DNA of 64,000 nt from Gammaproteobacteria bacterium (GCA_021773835.1 JAJFJQ010000071.1:29171-93170), one strand, 5' to 3'; counted from the first letter of the stretch, positions 37,462 through 46,867 are shown. Program-made: numbers and translations. The notes: a model not told the origin generated them from the sequence alone.

Positions 37462-37905
37462 CTACGGTGCGGTTACGTGGCGCATTTTCAATAAATGGAT
37501 GTATTCGAAGCAGCCGGGGCCAATATTTTCGACTGCTTTGATGATGCCTTTCGAGTCGAGCTTCACCACGACATCACAAAAGTCCCGGGACATCGCCAGC
37601 GGTGGATAATCACCGCCAGCGCCACGAACGACTACACCACCGCGTCCAAGGGTCACGGCGGGATTGGGAGCAGCAGGATCGCCGCCGACGATTTGTGGGT
37701 CGTTGCGATACCAAAGCTCACGGGGGGTGCGTAGCAGGGGTTCACCTAAATCACTCAAGATCTGCTCCGCCGGCATTCCGATGTAGTCATCAAGTTCGCT
37801 TTTGTTAATGTCGGCAAAAGCTATATCAACGCACACGAATACGTAGAGTGCTACGATGATTGTTAATAACCCGCCACCGGAGTTCTCAAGATGTATGTAA
37901 AGCAT
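37462..37905 (-). CDS. Exported hypothetical protein
   Basis: 147 residues. The N-terminus has a probable signal peptide (hydrophobic core LLTIIVALYVFVCVDIAFA, residues 12-30), then a small domain with YIGMPAEQILSDLGEPLLRTP, which resembles the SmpA/BamE-like "G-x-P...LG-P" pattern, and ending in PGCFEYIHLL. I cannot assign a function. The start at 37905 places the signal peptide near the N-terminus; an upstream ATG at 37950 adds 15 residues. Confidence 0.6.
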   Translation of the reverse strand: MLYIHLENSGGGLLTIIVALYVFVCVDIAFADINKSELDDYIGMPAEQILSDLGEPLLRTPRELWYRNDPQIVGGDPAAPNPAVTLGRGGVVVRGAGGDYPPLAMSRDFCDVVVKLDSKGIIKAVENIGPGCFEYIHLLKMRHVTAP

Positions 37906-38100
37906 GATGCAGGCTGCCCAAATTTCAGAGTGTAGCGATCCTGTACGCATCGCCGCGGATCATCACCGCAACCGTCGCTAACCCTAAGACCAGATTGGTA
38001 ACGAATAAATCCCCGCGATCTCGAAACCCTCGCACAAAAATACTTCAAAAGGAAAGCGGCACTGCGCTCATATCATTGAATACGGGAGTCGCATACTCGA

Positions 38101-39543
38101 TTACAGAACATTAGCGGTATCGGCGCCGACAATTTGCCTGAGATTTTCAGGGCTGACGGAGCGCCGCTCTAATTGGCGCATTGCGTCGAAATAGCGTCGG
38201 ATATTAGTGACAAAATGCACTGCTTGGCCACCGCGCGCTCTGCCATAGCGGGTGGTCGCGGCAATCGAAGGTTTGCTGAGCAGGGGTAGGTAACGGCGGA
38301 CCTCGCGCCAGCGATTCGGATCGCCGCCGCGCGTTTGGGTGAGCGCACGTGCGTCTTCAACATGGCCAAGCCCCACGTTATAGGCGGCAAGTGCGAACCA
38401 CAACCGATCATCATCGACAATTGAGCGCGGTAAGCGTTGCAGCAGATTGGCAAGATAACGGGCACCGCCGGCAACAGATTCTGCCGGATCAAGACGGGAG
38501 ACTTGTAGCCGTTTTGCGGTGCGCGCGGTCAGCATCATTAATCCGCGCACGCCGGTTGGCGAACGCGCGTTGGGATCCCAATGAGATTCCTGGTAACTCA
38601 TCGCCGCAAGTAAGCGCCAATCCATACCCGAAGCCAAACCTGCGTCGAGGAAGTACTGTCGTAGTTCCGGGAAGCGTTCGTTATAGCCGCGTAAGAATGC
38701 GCGCGCATCAACGAAGTCGAATTCGCCATGGTGCCCGTAGTAGCGATCCCACAATCGTTCACGCAACCCTTCTTTCTCGCTGTGGACGAAAAAATTAATC
38801 AGCGCGCGGTCGAGGCTTAATTGCGATCGGCCCGCAAGCGCCCACGCTGTCGCATGAGGATCGCCGAGGTTAAAGCCGATCTCGAGCCGAGGATATTTTA
38901 GGCGCAGCATCATAAAGTCCGTCGAGGGAATAACGGCGTAATTAATTTTACCGGAGTTGACTCGTGCCAGTAGCTGTTCTGAAGAAACCGTGTCAATTGC
39001 TCGCCAGCTAAGCTTGTCATCGGATTTCGCGAGTCGTGTGAGTTCGATGTCGCCCAAGCCACCAGCCAACGTCTCAATCTTGGCACCGACGAGATCGTTA
39101 ATGTTACGTGGGCGGCGTGTGCCGCCGATATAGATAACTTGGGCTTGAATTATTGAATAGCTCGGGCCAAACCGGAGTCGTGGATGCTTGAGTTCGCCGA
39201 CCGGGATCAATCCGGCGGCGAGGTGGACCTTGCGCTTTATCAGCAGTTCCTTTGCTTGTGCGCGGTTTTCAACCATCGCAACCCTAAGACGGATGTCGTG
39301 GTGTGCACAAAATTCGCGTAGTAGATCGTAATCGAACCCAAAGATCCCGCCGGGATCAAGGTAATAGGTGTGCGGTACAGATACCAAGGCGACCCGCAAT
39401 TCGCCGCCAGCGCGCAAGGCCTCGATCGACGGACCGCGGGACTCGCAAGCGCCTAGAAGAATTAGCACTCCGAGTACCAAAGCGCGCTTGATAAAACCGC
39501 ATGTGCTGGCGCTAATGTTCAGCCGATGGAGAAACGATCGCAT
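38101..39543 (-). CDS. mltF: Membrane-bound lytic murein transglycosylase F-like
   Basis: 480 residues. Signal peptide with a lipobox-like LLGACES, indicating lipidation at about Cys33. An SBP_bac_3-type solute-binding domain (about residues 45-270) is followed by a lytic transglycosylase SLT domain (about 295-430) with the catalytic Glu in LAAMSYQESHWDPNA and the motifs GVRGLMMLTARTAK and LWFALAAYNVGLGHV. It cleaves peptidoglycan glycan strands with formation of 1,6-anhydro ends, at the outer membrane inner leaflet. MltF usually begins near purL in enterobacteria; here the context differs. Confidence 0.93.
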   Translation of the reverse strand: MRSFLHRLNISASTCGFIKRALVLGVLILLGACESRGPSIEALRAGGELRVALVSVPHTYYLDPGGIFGFDYDLLREFCAHHDIRLRVAMVENRAQAKELLIKRKVHLAAGLIPVGELKHPRLRFGPSYSIIQAQVIYIGGTRRPRNINDLVGAKIETLAGGLGDIELTRLAKSDDKLSWRAIDTVSSEQLLARVNSGKINYAVIPSTDFMMLRLKYPRLEIGFNLGDPHATAWALAGRSQLSLDRALINFFVHSEKEGLRERLWDRYYGHHGEFDFVDARAFLRGYNERFPELRQYFLDAGLASGMDWRLLAAMSYQESHWDPNARSPTGVRGLMMLTARTAKRLQVSRLDPAESVAGGARYLANLLQRLPRSIVDDDRLWFALAAYNVGLGHVEDARALTQTRGGDPNRWREVRRYLPLLSKPSIAATTRYGRARGGQAVHFVTNIRRYFDAMRQLERRSVSPENLRQIVGADTANVL

Positions 39544-39747
39544 GGTTACCTTGGGATGATCTTTTGGTCTTGATTCAGGTGGGACAGAGCTTGACTGCTG
39601 AGTGTTCCATCGTGTGTTGCGTTAATCGCACGACACCATGGTGTAGATTTGAAAATAACAGGTTGAGTGCAATGGGGCCTATTTGACGGATTATACAGGC
39701 CTAGGATGGCACTTGATTTTCGTCCTACAGCCGCGGGCTCAACGACT

Positions 39748-40341
39748 TCAATCCGAGTTTGACGCAGACTTGACCCACTTCCATCCGCTAATCATGGGTA
39801 TAATCAAATTCTCTCTTTTCCATAGCAAGTAAAAGAAAATCGCGACAACGTGCAGGCAGACGATCCCCAATACAAATTTCGATAGTAGAAGATGCCACCA
39901 AGTCAGCCGGTTACTCGTCGCGTCCGAGACCAAATAGGACAATGGCCCCGATTCGAAATAGTCATCCGATACGATAAACAATCCGGAGCACGCTTGTGCC
40001 GTCAGCAGTAATATTATTGCGATAACGGATAAGGAACCAAGCGGGGTGTGGCCACGCGCGCCACTTGGCTCACGTCGGACAAAGTCTTTGAGGTAGGCAA
40101 ACACCTGGGAGGGTTTTGGTATCAGCGCGCGATAGCGAACTGGCCTTGGACCGAAAAATCCCCACAGGTAGCGAAAGGCCAACAAACCAAGGATCGTGTA
40201 GCCACAGTAGAAGTGCCACTTGATGGTGGCGAACGACATGAACTTACCGAAGTACCACCCAGTCACCACGACTGTGGCGAATACCCAATGCCACAGTCGT
40301 GTCACCGGGTCCCAAATTTTCTCCCGGTGCAACTCTTTCAA
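39748..40341 (-). CDS. Cytochrome b561-type membrane protein
   Basis: 197 residues with four to five transmembrane helices and His residues in the positions expected for haem b ligation: TRLWHWVFA, IKWHFYCGY, and LTWWHLLLSKFVLGIVCLHV. It belongs to the Ni/Fe-hydrogenase b-type/cytochrome b561 family that passes electrons between quinones and partner cytochromes. The upstream gene on the same strand, six bases away, encodes a c-type cytochrome that is the natural partner. Confidence 0.9.
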   Translation of the reverse strand: MKELHREKIWDPVTRLWHWVFATVVVTGWYFGKFMSFATIKWHFYCGYTILGLLAFRYLWGFFGPRPVRYRALIPKPSQVFAYLKDFVRREPSGARGHTPLGSLSVIAIILLLTAQACSGLFIVSDDYFESGPLSYLVSDATSNRLTWWHLLLSKFVLGIVCLHVVAIFFYLLWKRENLIIPMISGWKWVKSASNSD

Positions 40342-40347
40342 GCAGGG

Positions 40348-40818
40348 TTACTCTTTTTCGCGGAAGTCGTCGTGGCAACCTTTACAAGAATCACCGACGC
40401 CACCGATCTTGGAACGCAAGGCATCGAGCCCGTCGCCCGCTACGGCCGCTAATTCTTCAACTGCCGCACCGTAGGCCTTGCCTGCTTCGGCAACCTTGGG
40501 ATACGTACTCCAAATCTCTGGCAGAGCGTGGCTTTTCCCCGGATATTTATCGTTACCCGTGCCTTGCGCCCAGGCACTACCGATATCGAGCTGCATTAGT
40601 AGCTTTAGGTTGTTGACGAGTTTCACGGCCTGCTCAGCATCGTAGGGTATCTCGCCCTTCGCCATGCCAAACAACGGCATGACACTGTAGGTGCGCAGTT
40701 CCATATCACCCTGGCGTGCTTTGATCAGCTGTAAATTCGGGTCTTCGTCTGCGGCAAACATCGGTGCCGAGAAGGTTACCGCCAGCGCGGTCAAAAACAG
40801 AAGTAGTGTTTTTTGCAT
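40348..40818 (-). CDS. Cytochrome c-prime-like protein (class II)
   Basis: 156 residues: signal peptide (1-22, ending in MFAADED), a four-helix bundle, and a single C-terminal haem-binding motif CKGCH, the class II arrangement of cytochrome c'. Periplasmic. Together with the cytochrome b561 gene that follows by six bases it forms a small electron-transfer operon. The ATG at 40818 has AAAGGA upstream; the frame is open a further 35 codons but those lack signal-peptide character. Confidence 0.9.
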   Translation of the reverse strand: MQKTLLLFLTALAVTFSAPMFAADEDPNLQLIKARQGDMELRTYSVMPLFGMAKGEIPYDAEQAVKLVNNLKLLMQLDIGSAWAQGTGNDKYPGKSHALPEIWSTYPKVAEAGKAYGAAVEELAAVAGDGLDALRSKIGGVGDSCKGCHDDFREKE

Positions 40819-41163
40819 TGCGTTTTCCTTTCTGGTTTTTGGATGAGGAGCAGGGAAATCGTACTGTAGTCTACAAGATTGCCGATTGAACGGTATTCCG
40901 GCCTGCGGCCTTTTGCCCCGCATTAAGTACCTATTCTAAAGTTGCGGATTTCCCCCAGTTAGTTAGTCCCGCATTTTCGGCTTCGGTTCAATTGCGCCTT
41001 GCTTAGCCTGAATGATAACGCGGCGTGGCACACGGCATCAAAGCTAAGTGACTGAAAAATAGGCATGGATAGCATCAAGCTCCGGGTTTGCAGAAGATGC
41101 TTGCCGCGCGTATGTCGGGTAAAAGCGGCGCGACACACCGCGCCCGCCGATCTGTTCCGGTAC

Positions 41164-43329
41164 TCACGCGTTCAAGAAGGAATAGCCATCCAAATTCATT
41201 GGGAACTCGTTCACTTCTTGACCGGTTGCCGCGAAAACCGCTTCGGTCACCGCGGGAATGAACGGCGGCACCCCGACTTCACCGACGCCGGTTGGGTGCG
41301 TCAGCCCGTTGTCGACCAAGATGACCTCAACGTCTGGTACCTCGCTCAATTTGGCTACGGTGTAGTCATGAAAATTGCTTTGCACCGCTTTGCCGCCTGC
41401 GATTTCCACCTTCTGACCGATGAGCGTGGAAAGCGCGAACGCGACTGAACTGTATATCTGTGCCTTCACACTCTCGGGATTGACGACGCGTCCGCAATCC
41501 ATCGCGGCGATGACTTTATGGAAACTCAGATGCGTGCCGGTCTTTTTCAATTCCACGATGTAACCAGACACGGATCCAAACGATGGATGTACTGCCATTC
41601 CGCGATAAATATTCTCTGCAGGCTTTGTCTTCCAGTTCGAGCTCTTGTCCAATGCGTCCAAGACACCAACGATTCGGTGCGCTTCGTCGTTGCCGGCGAG
41701 CAATTTTCGTCGATAGTCGATCGGGTTCGCACCGGCGTTGCGCGCGAGCCGGTTCATGATTGCCTCCACCGCAGGCCCGGTGTGTGAGTCGGCTTCCGAG
41801 CGTAACCACAACACTTCAATAGGATGCTTCGTTGTGTGCAGCCCAAACTCGAGGTTATCAACGTGGTACTTCGTGTGGCGCAAGCCCTCCGTCGATAAAG
41901 TATCGAAGCCGTCAACCACGAACGCCTCTTCGAACGGGGTACCTTCTGAAATCGACGCGCCGACGACCTGGTGCGCCCAGTGCGCTGGGAGTTTGTTCGC
42001 GTCTAGACCGATCTTATAGCGATGCAACACCATCGGACGATAGAACCCGCCTTGAATGTCGTCTTCGCGTTGCCAGATCATCTTTATCGGATTTGGCAAT
42101 TTCGATGCCTTGGCGATCTGCACCGCTTCGACGAGAAAGTCCGCATGTGGCGCCGCGCGACGGCCGAAGCTGCCGCCCAACCACTGGGTATTTATCTTGA
42201 TCTTAGATGCGGCAATGCCGGTGAGTTGCTCGAGATTGACTGCGTCGATGCCTTGTAATTGGGTGCCGGACCATATCTCGCAGCGATCTTCGCTTAATTG
42301 CACGGTTGCGTTCAGCGGTTCCATCGGCGCATGGGCGAGAAATGGAAAGCGTATCTCACCTTCGATTTGTGAATCGCTTTGCGCGAAATCGATTTGACCG
42401 CGTCGTTCGAAAACAGGACCTTGTGTATCGGCAAGGTCGCTGTATTGCTGCCAGAGATCGTTTGACGAGGTGCTTGCAAACGCACCACTTTCCCAATCTA
42501 TCTTTAGGGCGTCCTTTGCCTTTTTGGCTTGCCAGAACGTATCGGCGATGACGGCAACGCCGGTTGGGATCTCCACGATTTTCTTTACCCCAGGCATCGA
42601 CGCGGCCGCGGCTGTGTCGAACGATTTAACTTTCCCGCCAAATACCGGCGAGTGCGCGATCGCGGCCACGAGCATATTGGGTAACTGAAGGTCGATACCG
42701 AATGTGGCCGACCCACTGCTTTTCGCGACGCTGTCGATACGCTGCACGTTCTGCCCGATGATGCTGTATTGGTCTGGCGTCTTTAAGGTGACCTTGGCCG
42801 GCGGTGTCAATTGCGCCGCGCTAGTTGTCAGCTTGCCATAACTGATCTTGCGTGAATTTGCCTTGTCGATAACCATCGATCGATTTGTCGTCAAGGTGGC
42901 GGCCGGTACGTCCCAATGTTTTGCCGCCGCTTCAACGAGCATCGCCCTCGCGGTGGCGCCAACTTCCCGGAGATTATTCCATTGGTTGCTGATCGACGTA
43001 GATGCACCGGTCGCGATTGTTCCCCAGTCTTGATGATTGAACGCTGCATCGAGAGACTCGAGGTGTTCGGCGACAACGTGGTGCCACTCGGCATCGAGTT
43101 CGTCGGCGATGATCTGCGCTATACCGGTATAGGCACCTTGACCCATTTCCGCGTGCGGCATGACCACGCGCACGGTGTTGTCGGGTTCGATGCGCAACAA
43201 AGCGCTCGGCGAGAAGGTGCTGGCAGGAGCGTCCTGCGCAAGCACTCGGTACGGACTTAATGCCAATCCGAAACTCAAACATGCGGCACCCTGTAAAAAT
43301 CCGCGACGACCTAGCTGAAGCTTATCCAT
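41164..43329 (-). CDS. Molybdenum hydroxylase large subunit (IorB-like)
   Basis: 721 residues of the xanthine dehydrogenase family, isoquinoline 1-oxidoreductase beta-type. The N-terminus carries a Tat signal, GRRGFLQGAAC, so the protein is exported folded with the molybdopterin cofactor. Cofactor-binding stretches include GGSFGRRAAPHADF and the C-terminal GVGEVGVPPFIPAVTEA, where the Glu is the expected active-site base. Substrate is unknown; relatives oxidise N-heterocycles or aldehydes. ATG at 43329 has AAGGAG eight bases upstream and overlaps the end of the small-subunit gene by eight bases. Confidence 0.92.
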   Translation of the reverse strand: MDKLQLGRRGFLQGAACLSFGLALSPYRVLAQDAPASTFSPSALLRIEPDNTVRVVMPHAEMGQGAYTGIAQIIADELDAEWHHVVAEHLESLDAAFNHQDWGTIATGASTSISNQWNNLREVGATARAMLVEAAAKHWDVPAATLTTNRSMVIDKANSRKISYGKLTTSAAQLTPPAKVTLKTPDQYSIIGQNVQRIDSVAKSSGSATFGIDLQLPNMLVAAIAHSPVFGGKVKSFDTAAAASMPGVKKIVEIPTGVAVIADTFWQAKKAKDALKIDWESGAFASTSSNDLWQQYSDLADTQGPVFERRGQIDFAQSDSQIEGEIRFPFLAHAPMEPLNATVQLSEDRCEIWSGTQLQGIDAVNLEQLTGIAASKIKINTQWLGGSFGRRAAPHADFLVEAVQIAKASKLPNPIKMIWQREDDIQGGFYRPMVLHRYKIGLDANKLPAHWAHQVVGASISEGTPFEEAFVVDGFDTLSTEGLRHTKYHVDNLEFGLHTTKHPIEVLWLRSEADSHTGPAVEAIMNRLARNAGANPIDYRRKLLAGNDEAHRIVGVLDALDKSSNWKTKPAENIYRGMAVHPSFGSVSGYIVELKKTGTHLSFHKVIAAMDCGRVVNPESVKAQIYSSVAFALSTLIGQKVEIAGGKAVQSNFHDYTVAKLSEVPDVEVILVDNGLTHPTGVGEVGVPPFIPAVTEAVFAATGQEVNEFPMNLDGYSFLNA

Positions 43330-43786
43330 TTTGCAGCTCCTTCGCGGCCTGCTTGATCGCAACTCGAACCAATTGATAGGTGCCACATCGACAAATGTTC
43401 GTCATGTGTTTATCGATATCGGTGTCGCTTGGGGCAGGGTTATTTTGCAGCATTGCTGTCGCGGTCATGATCATGCCGGACTGGCAATAGCCGCATTGGG
43501 CGACACTGTTTTCAGCCCAAGCTTTTTGCACAGCGTGATGCGTCGCGCCGGGTAAACCTTCGATCGTAGTGATGTCCTGCTGTTCATTAAATGCACCGAC
43601 CGGCATCGCGCAAGTTCGGGTTGCGCGGCCGTCCACCATTACTGTACATGCCCCGCAAGCCATAACGCCGCAACCATACTTCGTACCAGTTAGACCAAGG
43701 TGATCGCGCAACACCCACAACAAGGGGGTGTCCGCATCGGCGTCAATCTCCTGAATCTCACCGTTGATCTTGAGTTTCTTTTTCAT
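43322..43786 (-). CDS. 2Fe-2S subunit of molybdenum hydroxylase (IorA-like)
   Basis: 154 residues with two 2Fe-2S sites. The N-terminal plant-type site is YGCGVMACGACTVMVDGR followed by RTC, and the C-terminal helical site is QCGYCQSGMI with CRCG. It relays electrons from the molybdenum subunit. No FAD subunit is encoded, so the acceptor is probably a cytochrome, and the neighbouring cytochrome c and b genes are candidates. ATG at 43786 has GGAG seven bases upstream. It is the first gene of the pair and overlaps the large-subunit start. Confidence 0.94.
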   Translation of the reverse strand: MKKKLKINGEIQEIDADADTPLLWVLRDHLGLTGTKYGCGVMACGACTVMVDGRATRTCAMPVGAFNEQQDITTIEGLPGATHHAVQKAWAENSVAQCGYCQSGMIMTATAMLQNNPAPSDTDIDKHMTNICRCGTYQLVRVAIKQAAKELQNG

Positions 43787-44093
43787 GCTGTACTCCGGCG
43801 CCATTGAATTCGGACGTTAGCGGATGCAGTCGTCGCGCTAGTGATCAACGCGGACAAGGCATCGGCAAGATGATTGCGTTGCCGCAAAATCATCTAGCAG
43901 CTTATCCTAGCAGACCCTTTTGACGTCGTCGCGGGCGGGGCCGGCTTGGAATTTTCGTCGGCTGGGTTTACCGTTGTTCGACAGCCGGTTGGGGGTCTGA
44001 CTGGCCAAAGAAATGCATTTTGAGCGCGACGTGGACCTTGACGTTAGAGTCGTTCAGTAGATGAGCCAATTGGATCACTAAAGGGGGGGCATC

Positions 44094-44522
44094 ATGGAAC
44101 TTGACCATGCCGTGCTGTGGGTAGAAAGTTCGAAGCGCGCGCTAGACTTTTATGTCGAGGTTCTTGGCTTCGAGCCGGTGCGGGCGGAAGAATATACGGC
44201 AGGTAAAGCACGTTTCCCGAGCGTTCGAGTTAACAAGAACACCGTATTCGACCTAATGGAGTACGGTGAACTACTGTCGCTAGTTCAAGAGTTCACCGGT
44301 GGCGGCAAGGACATTGGCGGGGCCCCCATGAATCACTTATGTATCGCAATGAGTCAGTCGGAATACGAAGCGGTATCGGCACGGCTCGAGGCGCGTGGAA
44401 CGAAACCCAAACCAGGCGGTGAGGACGTCTTCGGCGCGCAGGGCCAGGCTGTGCGCTCGGTCTACTTCAACGACCCTGACGGCAATGTCCTCGAGATACG
44501 GTATTACGATAAATCAGAGTAG
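44094..44522 (+). CDS. VOC/glyoxalase family protein
   Basis: 142 residues, a vicinal-oxygen-chelate domain: MELDHAVLWVESSKRALDFYVEVLGFEPV, then NHLCIAMS and the C-terminal VYFNDPDGNVLEIRYY. Metal ligands His at position 4, a possible His in NHLCI and Glu in LEIRYY are visible. Could be a glyoxalase, dioxygenase or resistance protein; substrate unknown. The ATG has a long G-run (AAAGGGGGGG) upstream. It is the last chromosomal gene before the tRNA-Ser locus. Confidence 0.88.
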   Translation: MELDHAVLWVESSKRALDFYVEVLGFEPVRAEEYTAGKARFPSVRVNKNTVFDLMEYGELLSLVQEFTGGGKDIGGAPMNHLCIAMSQSEYEAVSARLEARGTKPKPGGEDVFGAQGQAVRSVYFNDPDGNVLEIRYYDKSE

Positions 44523-44621
44523 CGCGTTGCCGAGAACTGGCCCGTACCGATAGCCGTTGGTCACTAGGCGTAAGCGTTCGCGTAAAAACGGCCCAGTCGG
44601 TTACAATGCCGCGCCGCTAAT

Positions 44622-44683
44622 GGAGAGGTGCCAGAGTGCGATCGAATCAAATCAGTTGAGCAGCGATGTGAAACATCGCCGGT
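44622..44683 (+). repeat. tRNA-Ser gene fragment, copy 1
   Basis: The first 17 bases match the 5' end of the intact tRNA-Ser gene (GGAGAGGTGCCAGAGTG), then the sequence changes to a 46-base unit (44638-44683, overlapping by one base) that contains AAATCAGTTGAGC, a piece of the tRNA anticodon arm. The same 46-base unit occurs again at 44792-44837. It cannot fold as a tRNA; it is a remnant. Confidence 0.85.
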
Positions 44684-44690
44684 TAGTTAA

Positions 44691-44837
44691 GGAGAGGTGC
44701 CAGAGTGGTCGAATGGGGCTGACTCGACAGCTTTCCGTAGGAAAGGTGGACGCACGTAGTGCGCCCCGCAGGGGTGAGAACGCGCACTAGCGCGATCGAA
44801 TCAAATCAGTTGAGCAGCGATGTGAAACATCGCCGGT
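44691..44837 (+). repeat. tRNA-Ser gene fragment, copy 2
   Basis: Bases 44691-44727 are identical to the first 37 bases of the intact tRNA-Ser (to the anticodon), after which about 64 unrelated bases with a GCACGTAGTGC palindrome follow, then the second exact copy of the 46-base unit (44792-44837). The 3' half of the tRNA is missing. Together with copy 1 it forms a partial tandem duplication just upstream of the intact gene. Confidence 0.85.
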
Positions 44838-44855
44838 AAAGATCGGAAGAATTAT

Positions 44856-44945
44856 GGAGAGGTGCCAGAGTGGTCGAATGGGGCTGACTCGAAATCAGTT
44901 GAGCGTTTATGCGTTCCGGGGGTTCGAATCCCTCCCTCTCCGCCA
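44856..44945 (+). tRNA. tRNA-Ser(CGA)
   Basis: A 90-base class II tRNA with encoded CCA. The acceptor stem GGAGAGG pairs fully with CCTCTCC, followed by discriminator G and CCA. The anticodon stem CTGA/TCAG encloses the loop CTCGAAA, giving anticodon CGA (codon UCG). A long variable arm and a GGTTCGAAT T-loop follow. The adjoining sequence on the right is accessory DNA, so the 3' end of this gene is the likely attachment site for the element. Confidence 0.95.
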
Positions 44946-44968
44946 TATAATCAATGATTTAGATAGTC

Positions 44969-45038
44969 ATCGTGTCTAAATTTAGGGGTGTTTTGGGGTT
45001 GCTTGGGCTCGAGTTAGACACGATTTCGGACACGATTT
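44969..45038. other. Possible left-end attachment or integrase arm-site region
   Basis: Directly after the tRNA, an 11-bp perfect inverted repeat ATCGTGTCTAA (44969-44979) / TTAGACACGAT (45014-45024) is present, and GACACGATTT occurs twice as a direct repeat (45017-45026 and 45029-45038). Short repeated sites just inside a tRNA attachment site are typical of tyrosine-integrase arm sites. No second copy of the tRNA 3' end is found in the window, so attR must lie to the right of 64,000 or the element is decayed. Confidence 0.5.
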
Positions 45039-45143
45039 TATGTGTCGACCGGGGCTTGAGTGGCGCCGTCGCTGAGGTCCGCGTCGGCAAGCATCGACAC
45101 GGTTTTGAGTCGCGCGATTGAGCGCGGATCCCCATGGAAGTCG

Positions 45144-46736
45144 CTAGTGTTCGTTCTGTGCCATCACCGAGTACGCGAGGCGCTCCGCGTAGATCAGGCG
45201 TAGCTCGTCTACCGGCAACCGCTCTAAGTCGTTCAAGTCGGGAGCGTCTTTCATGAACTCAAGAAGCTTCGCCTTCGGTGCCTCTCGATAGCCGTTGAGA
45301 AAGAAGTAGAAGAGATCGATTGGTTCGTCGACCTTGCCACCCTGATTTAGCACGCGACCGAAAAATGTCTCCGGGTGCGCCCTGTACGCAGCCAGTTCTG
45401 CGTCGGTCAATTCGGCTGTTAGGATCGGCGCCCTGTCATCGTCGGTGTGGAAGCAGAGGTAGGCCTTCCTTTCACTCTCCACGACTAGCCCGGTCGTCAG
45501 TGTCGCAAAGACCCCTTCAGTGATCTCGTATTGCTGCCCGATGTTGAATCTACGCTCAGCTTCACCGAAGGCGAACTGGGGAATTTCGCCGTCGAACGTA
45601 GTAGGGATCGTGTAGTTCTGAAAGGCCTCTTGGATCGCGAACGCGTCGGCGTGCTTCTCTCGGGCCCGATGAGCGTCAATTAGTGACGAGAACGGGACGC
45701 CGTGGCCGAAATCAGGGATTTTGAAACCGACGGAAAGAAGAACACGTGGCACCAGTTCATCATCGAGATTCAAGTGGTAAGGCTGGTTTGTCACGAAAAC
45801 GTAGGCCGGTGGAGCAGGATCACCACGGATCGTCATTTTGGATTCCCGCCCCTGGATTGCGCTTGTCACCTCGTTCACGAATTCGTCTGGGTTGATGTCT
45901 GCGGCGACATTTGCGTCGATAAATACGAAACGCGGGTGTTCCGCGTCGATTCGTAGTGCCTTGTAGAGTTGGTTACCGACATCGAGGTTGGCTTTGTCGG
46001 GTGCGCGCGTCTTCGCTTCTACTGAGTAACTTCGTCTACCCCTGGTGGCTATGAACTCTGCGTGTGTCCGAGTCGAATCCTCCTCGTTCTCTATCGCTAG
46101 GTCGAACCCCGCAAGAATGAACCAAGCCGCAACGAAAGTTTCGTAGTATGCGGCGTAGAAGCTATTGCGGTGTTTGAGACGACGAATGAGGTACGCTTGG
46201 AGCTCGGCATTGTGCTGTAGCAGGTAGAGGTTGTAAGCCAATCCATAATAGGCCGATATGAGCCCAGTCATCGGCGAGTCTTGAATCTCGCCTTCTGGCC
46301 GTGAAGCGTGTTTCCTTTGGTATGAGCAGAGTGCGTCATACCACTGCAGGATCTGGTGGCGTTCTTCGAGATGTTTTCTGATCTCGGCATTGCCCCAATC
46401 CTCGTCGAGCGCCCTTCGGATGAAATTGTCGAGGAAATCGATGAACGTCTTCTGGTTCCTTCCGAAATAAACGGTGTTGCCGACTGCGACGACGCGATGA
46501 CCCGCAAGCTCCGTCGAGATGATCGGTTTTCCTTCCCCTTGCTGATGCTTACGCAAAGCCTCCTTAGCCTGGTGAGCATCCAGCGCCGCTATTATCTCCC
46601 TCGACGACGGACCGGTTTGCTTCAGAGCGCCGTGGCACTTTTTGTACTTACGTCCGCTCCCGCAAGGGCATGGATCGTTGCGTCCCGGCCTGTCGCTGCG
46701 GGAGAGTTTTGACTTGGTACGCTTCGTATTCGACAT
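45144..46736 (-). CDS. SEC-C motif protein with putative PD-(D/E)XK nuclease core
   Basis: 530 residues. The N-terminus holds a SEC-C zinc motif, GRNDPCPCGSGRKYKKCHG (residues 18-36). The middle region has a possible restriction-endonuclease-fold core: YYETFVAAWFILAG with Glu199 and an aromatic helix, THAEFI with Glu227 in place of the usual Asp, and YSVEAKTR with Glu240-x-Lys242, the E-x-K signature. The C-terminal half is mixed alpha/beta and unrecognised. SEC-C is a metal-binding module found in SecA and many accessory proteins. The gene sits between the tRNA and a toxin-like pair in the accessory block. A nuclease role is inference; alternative is a nuclease-fold protein without activity. 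Confidence 0.7.
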   Translation of the reverse strand: MSNTKRTKSKLSRSDRPGRNDPCPCGSGRKYKKCHGALKQTGPSSREIIAALDAHQAKEALRKHQQGEGKPIISTELAGHRVVAVGNTVYFGRNQKTFIDFLDNFIRRALDEDWGNAEIRKHLEERHQILQWYDALCSYQRKHASRPEGEIQDSPMTGLISAYYGLAYNLYLLQHNAELQAYLIRRLKHRNSFYAAYYETFVAAWFILAGFDLAIENEEDSTRTHAEFIATRGRRSYSVEAKTRAPDKANLDVGNQLYKALRIDAEHPRFVFIDANVAADINPDEFVNEVTSAIQGRESKMTIRGDPAPPAYVFVTNQPYHLNLDDELVPRVLLSVGFKIPDFGHGVPFSSLIDAHRAREKHADAFAIQEAFQNYTIPTTFDGEIPQFAFGEAERRFNIGQQYEITEGVFATLTTGLVVESERKAYLCFHTDDDRAPILTAELTDAELAAYRAHPETFFGRVLNQGGKVDEPIDLFYFFLNGYREAPKAKLLEFMKDAPDLNDLERLPVDELRLIYAERLAYSVMAQNEH

Positions 46737-46867
46737 CTAAGGACGAACCTGCACGCAAATCGAATCGCGCGAGAAAACTTGTGGCGCAACTCGCGGCCAG
46801 CCGAATCGCGCCTGTGGTTGTAGCGATGAGTCGCCTAGATGATAGCAACTACGCTATCAACTTACTG

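Noticed and set aside
44557..44790. Open frame across the tRNA-Ser fragments
   Set aside because: It is made of the repeated tRNA pieces and their spacer; protein-like features are absent.
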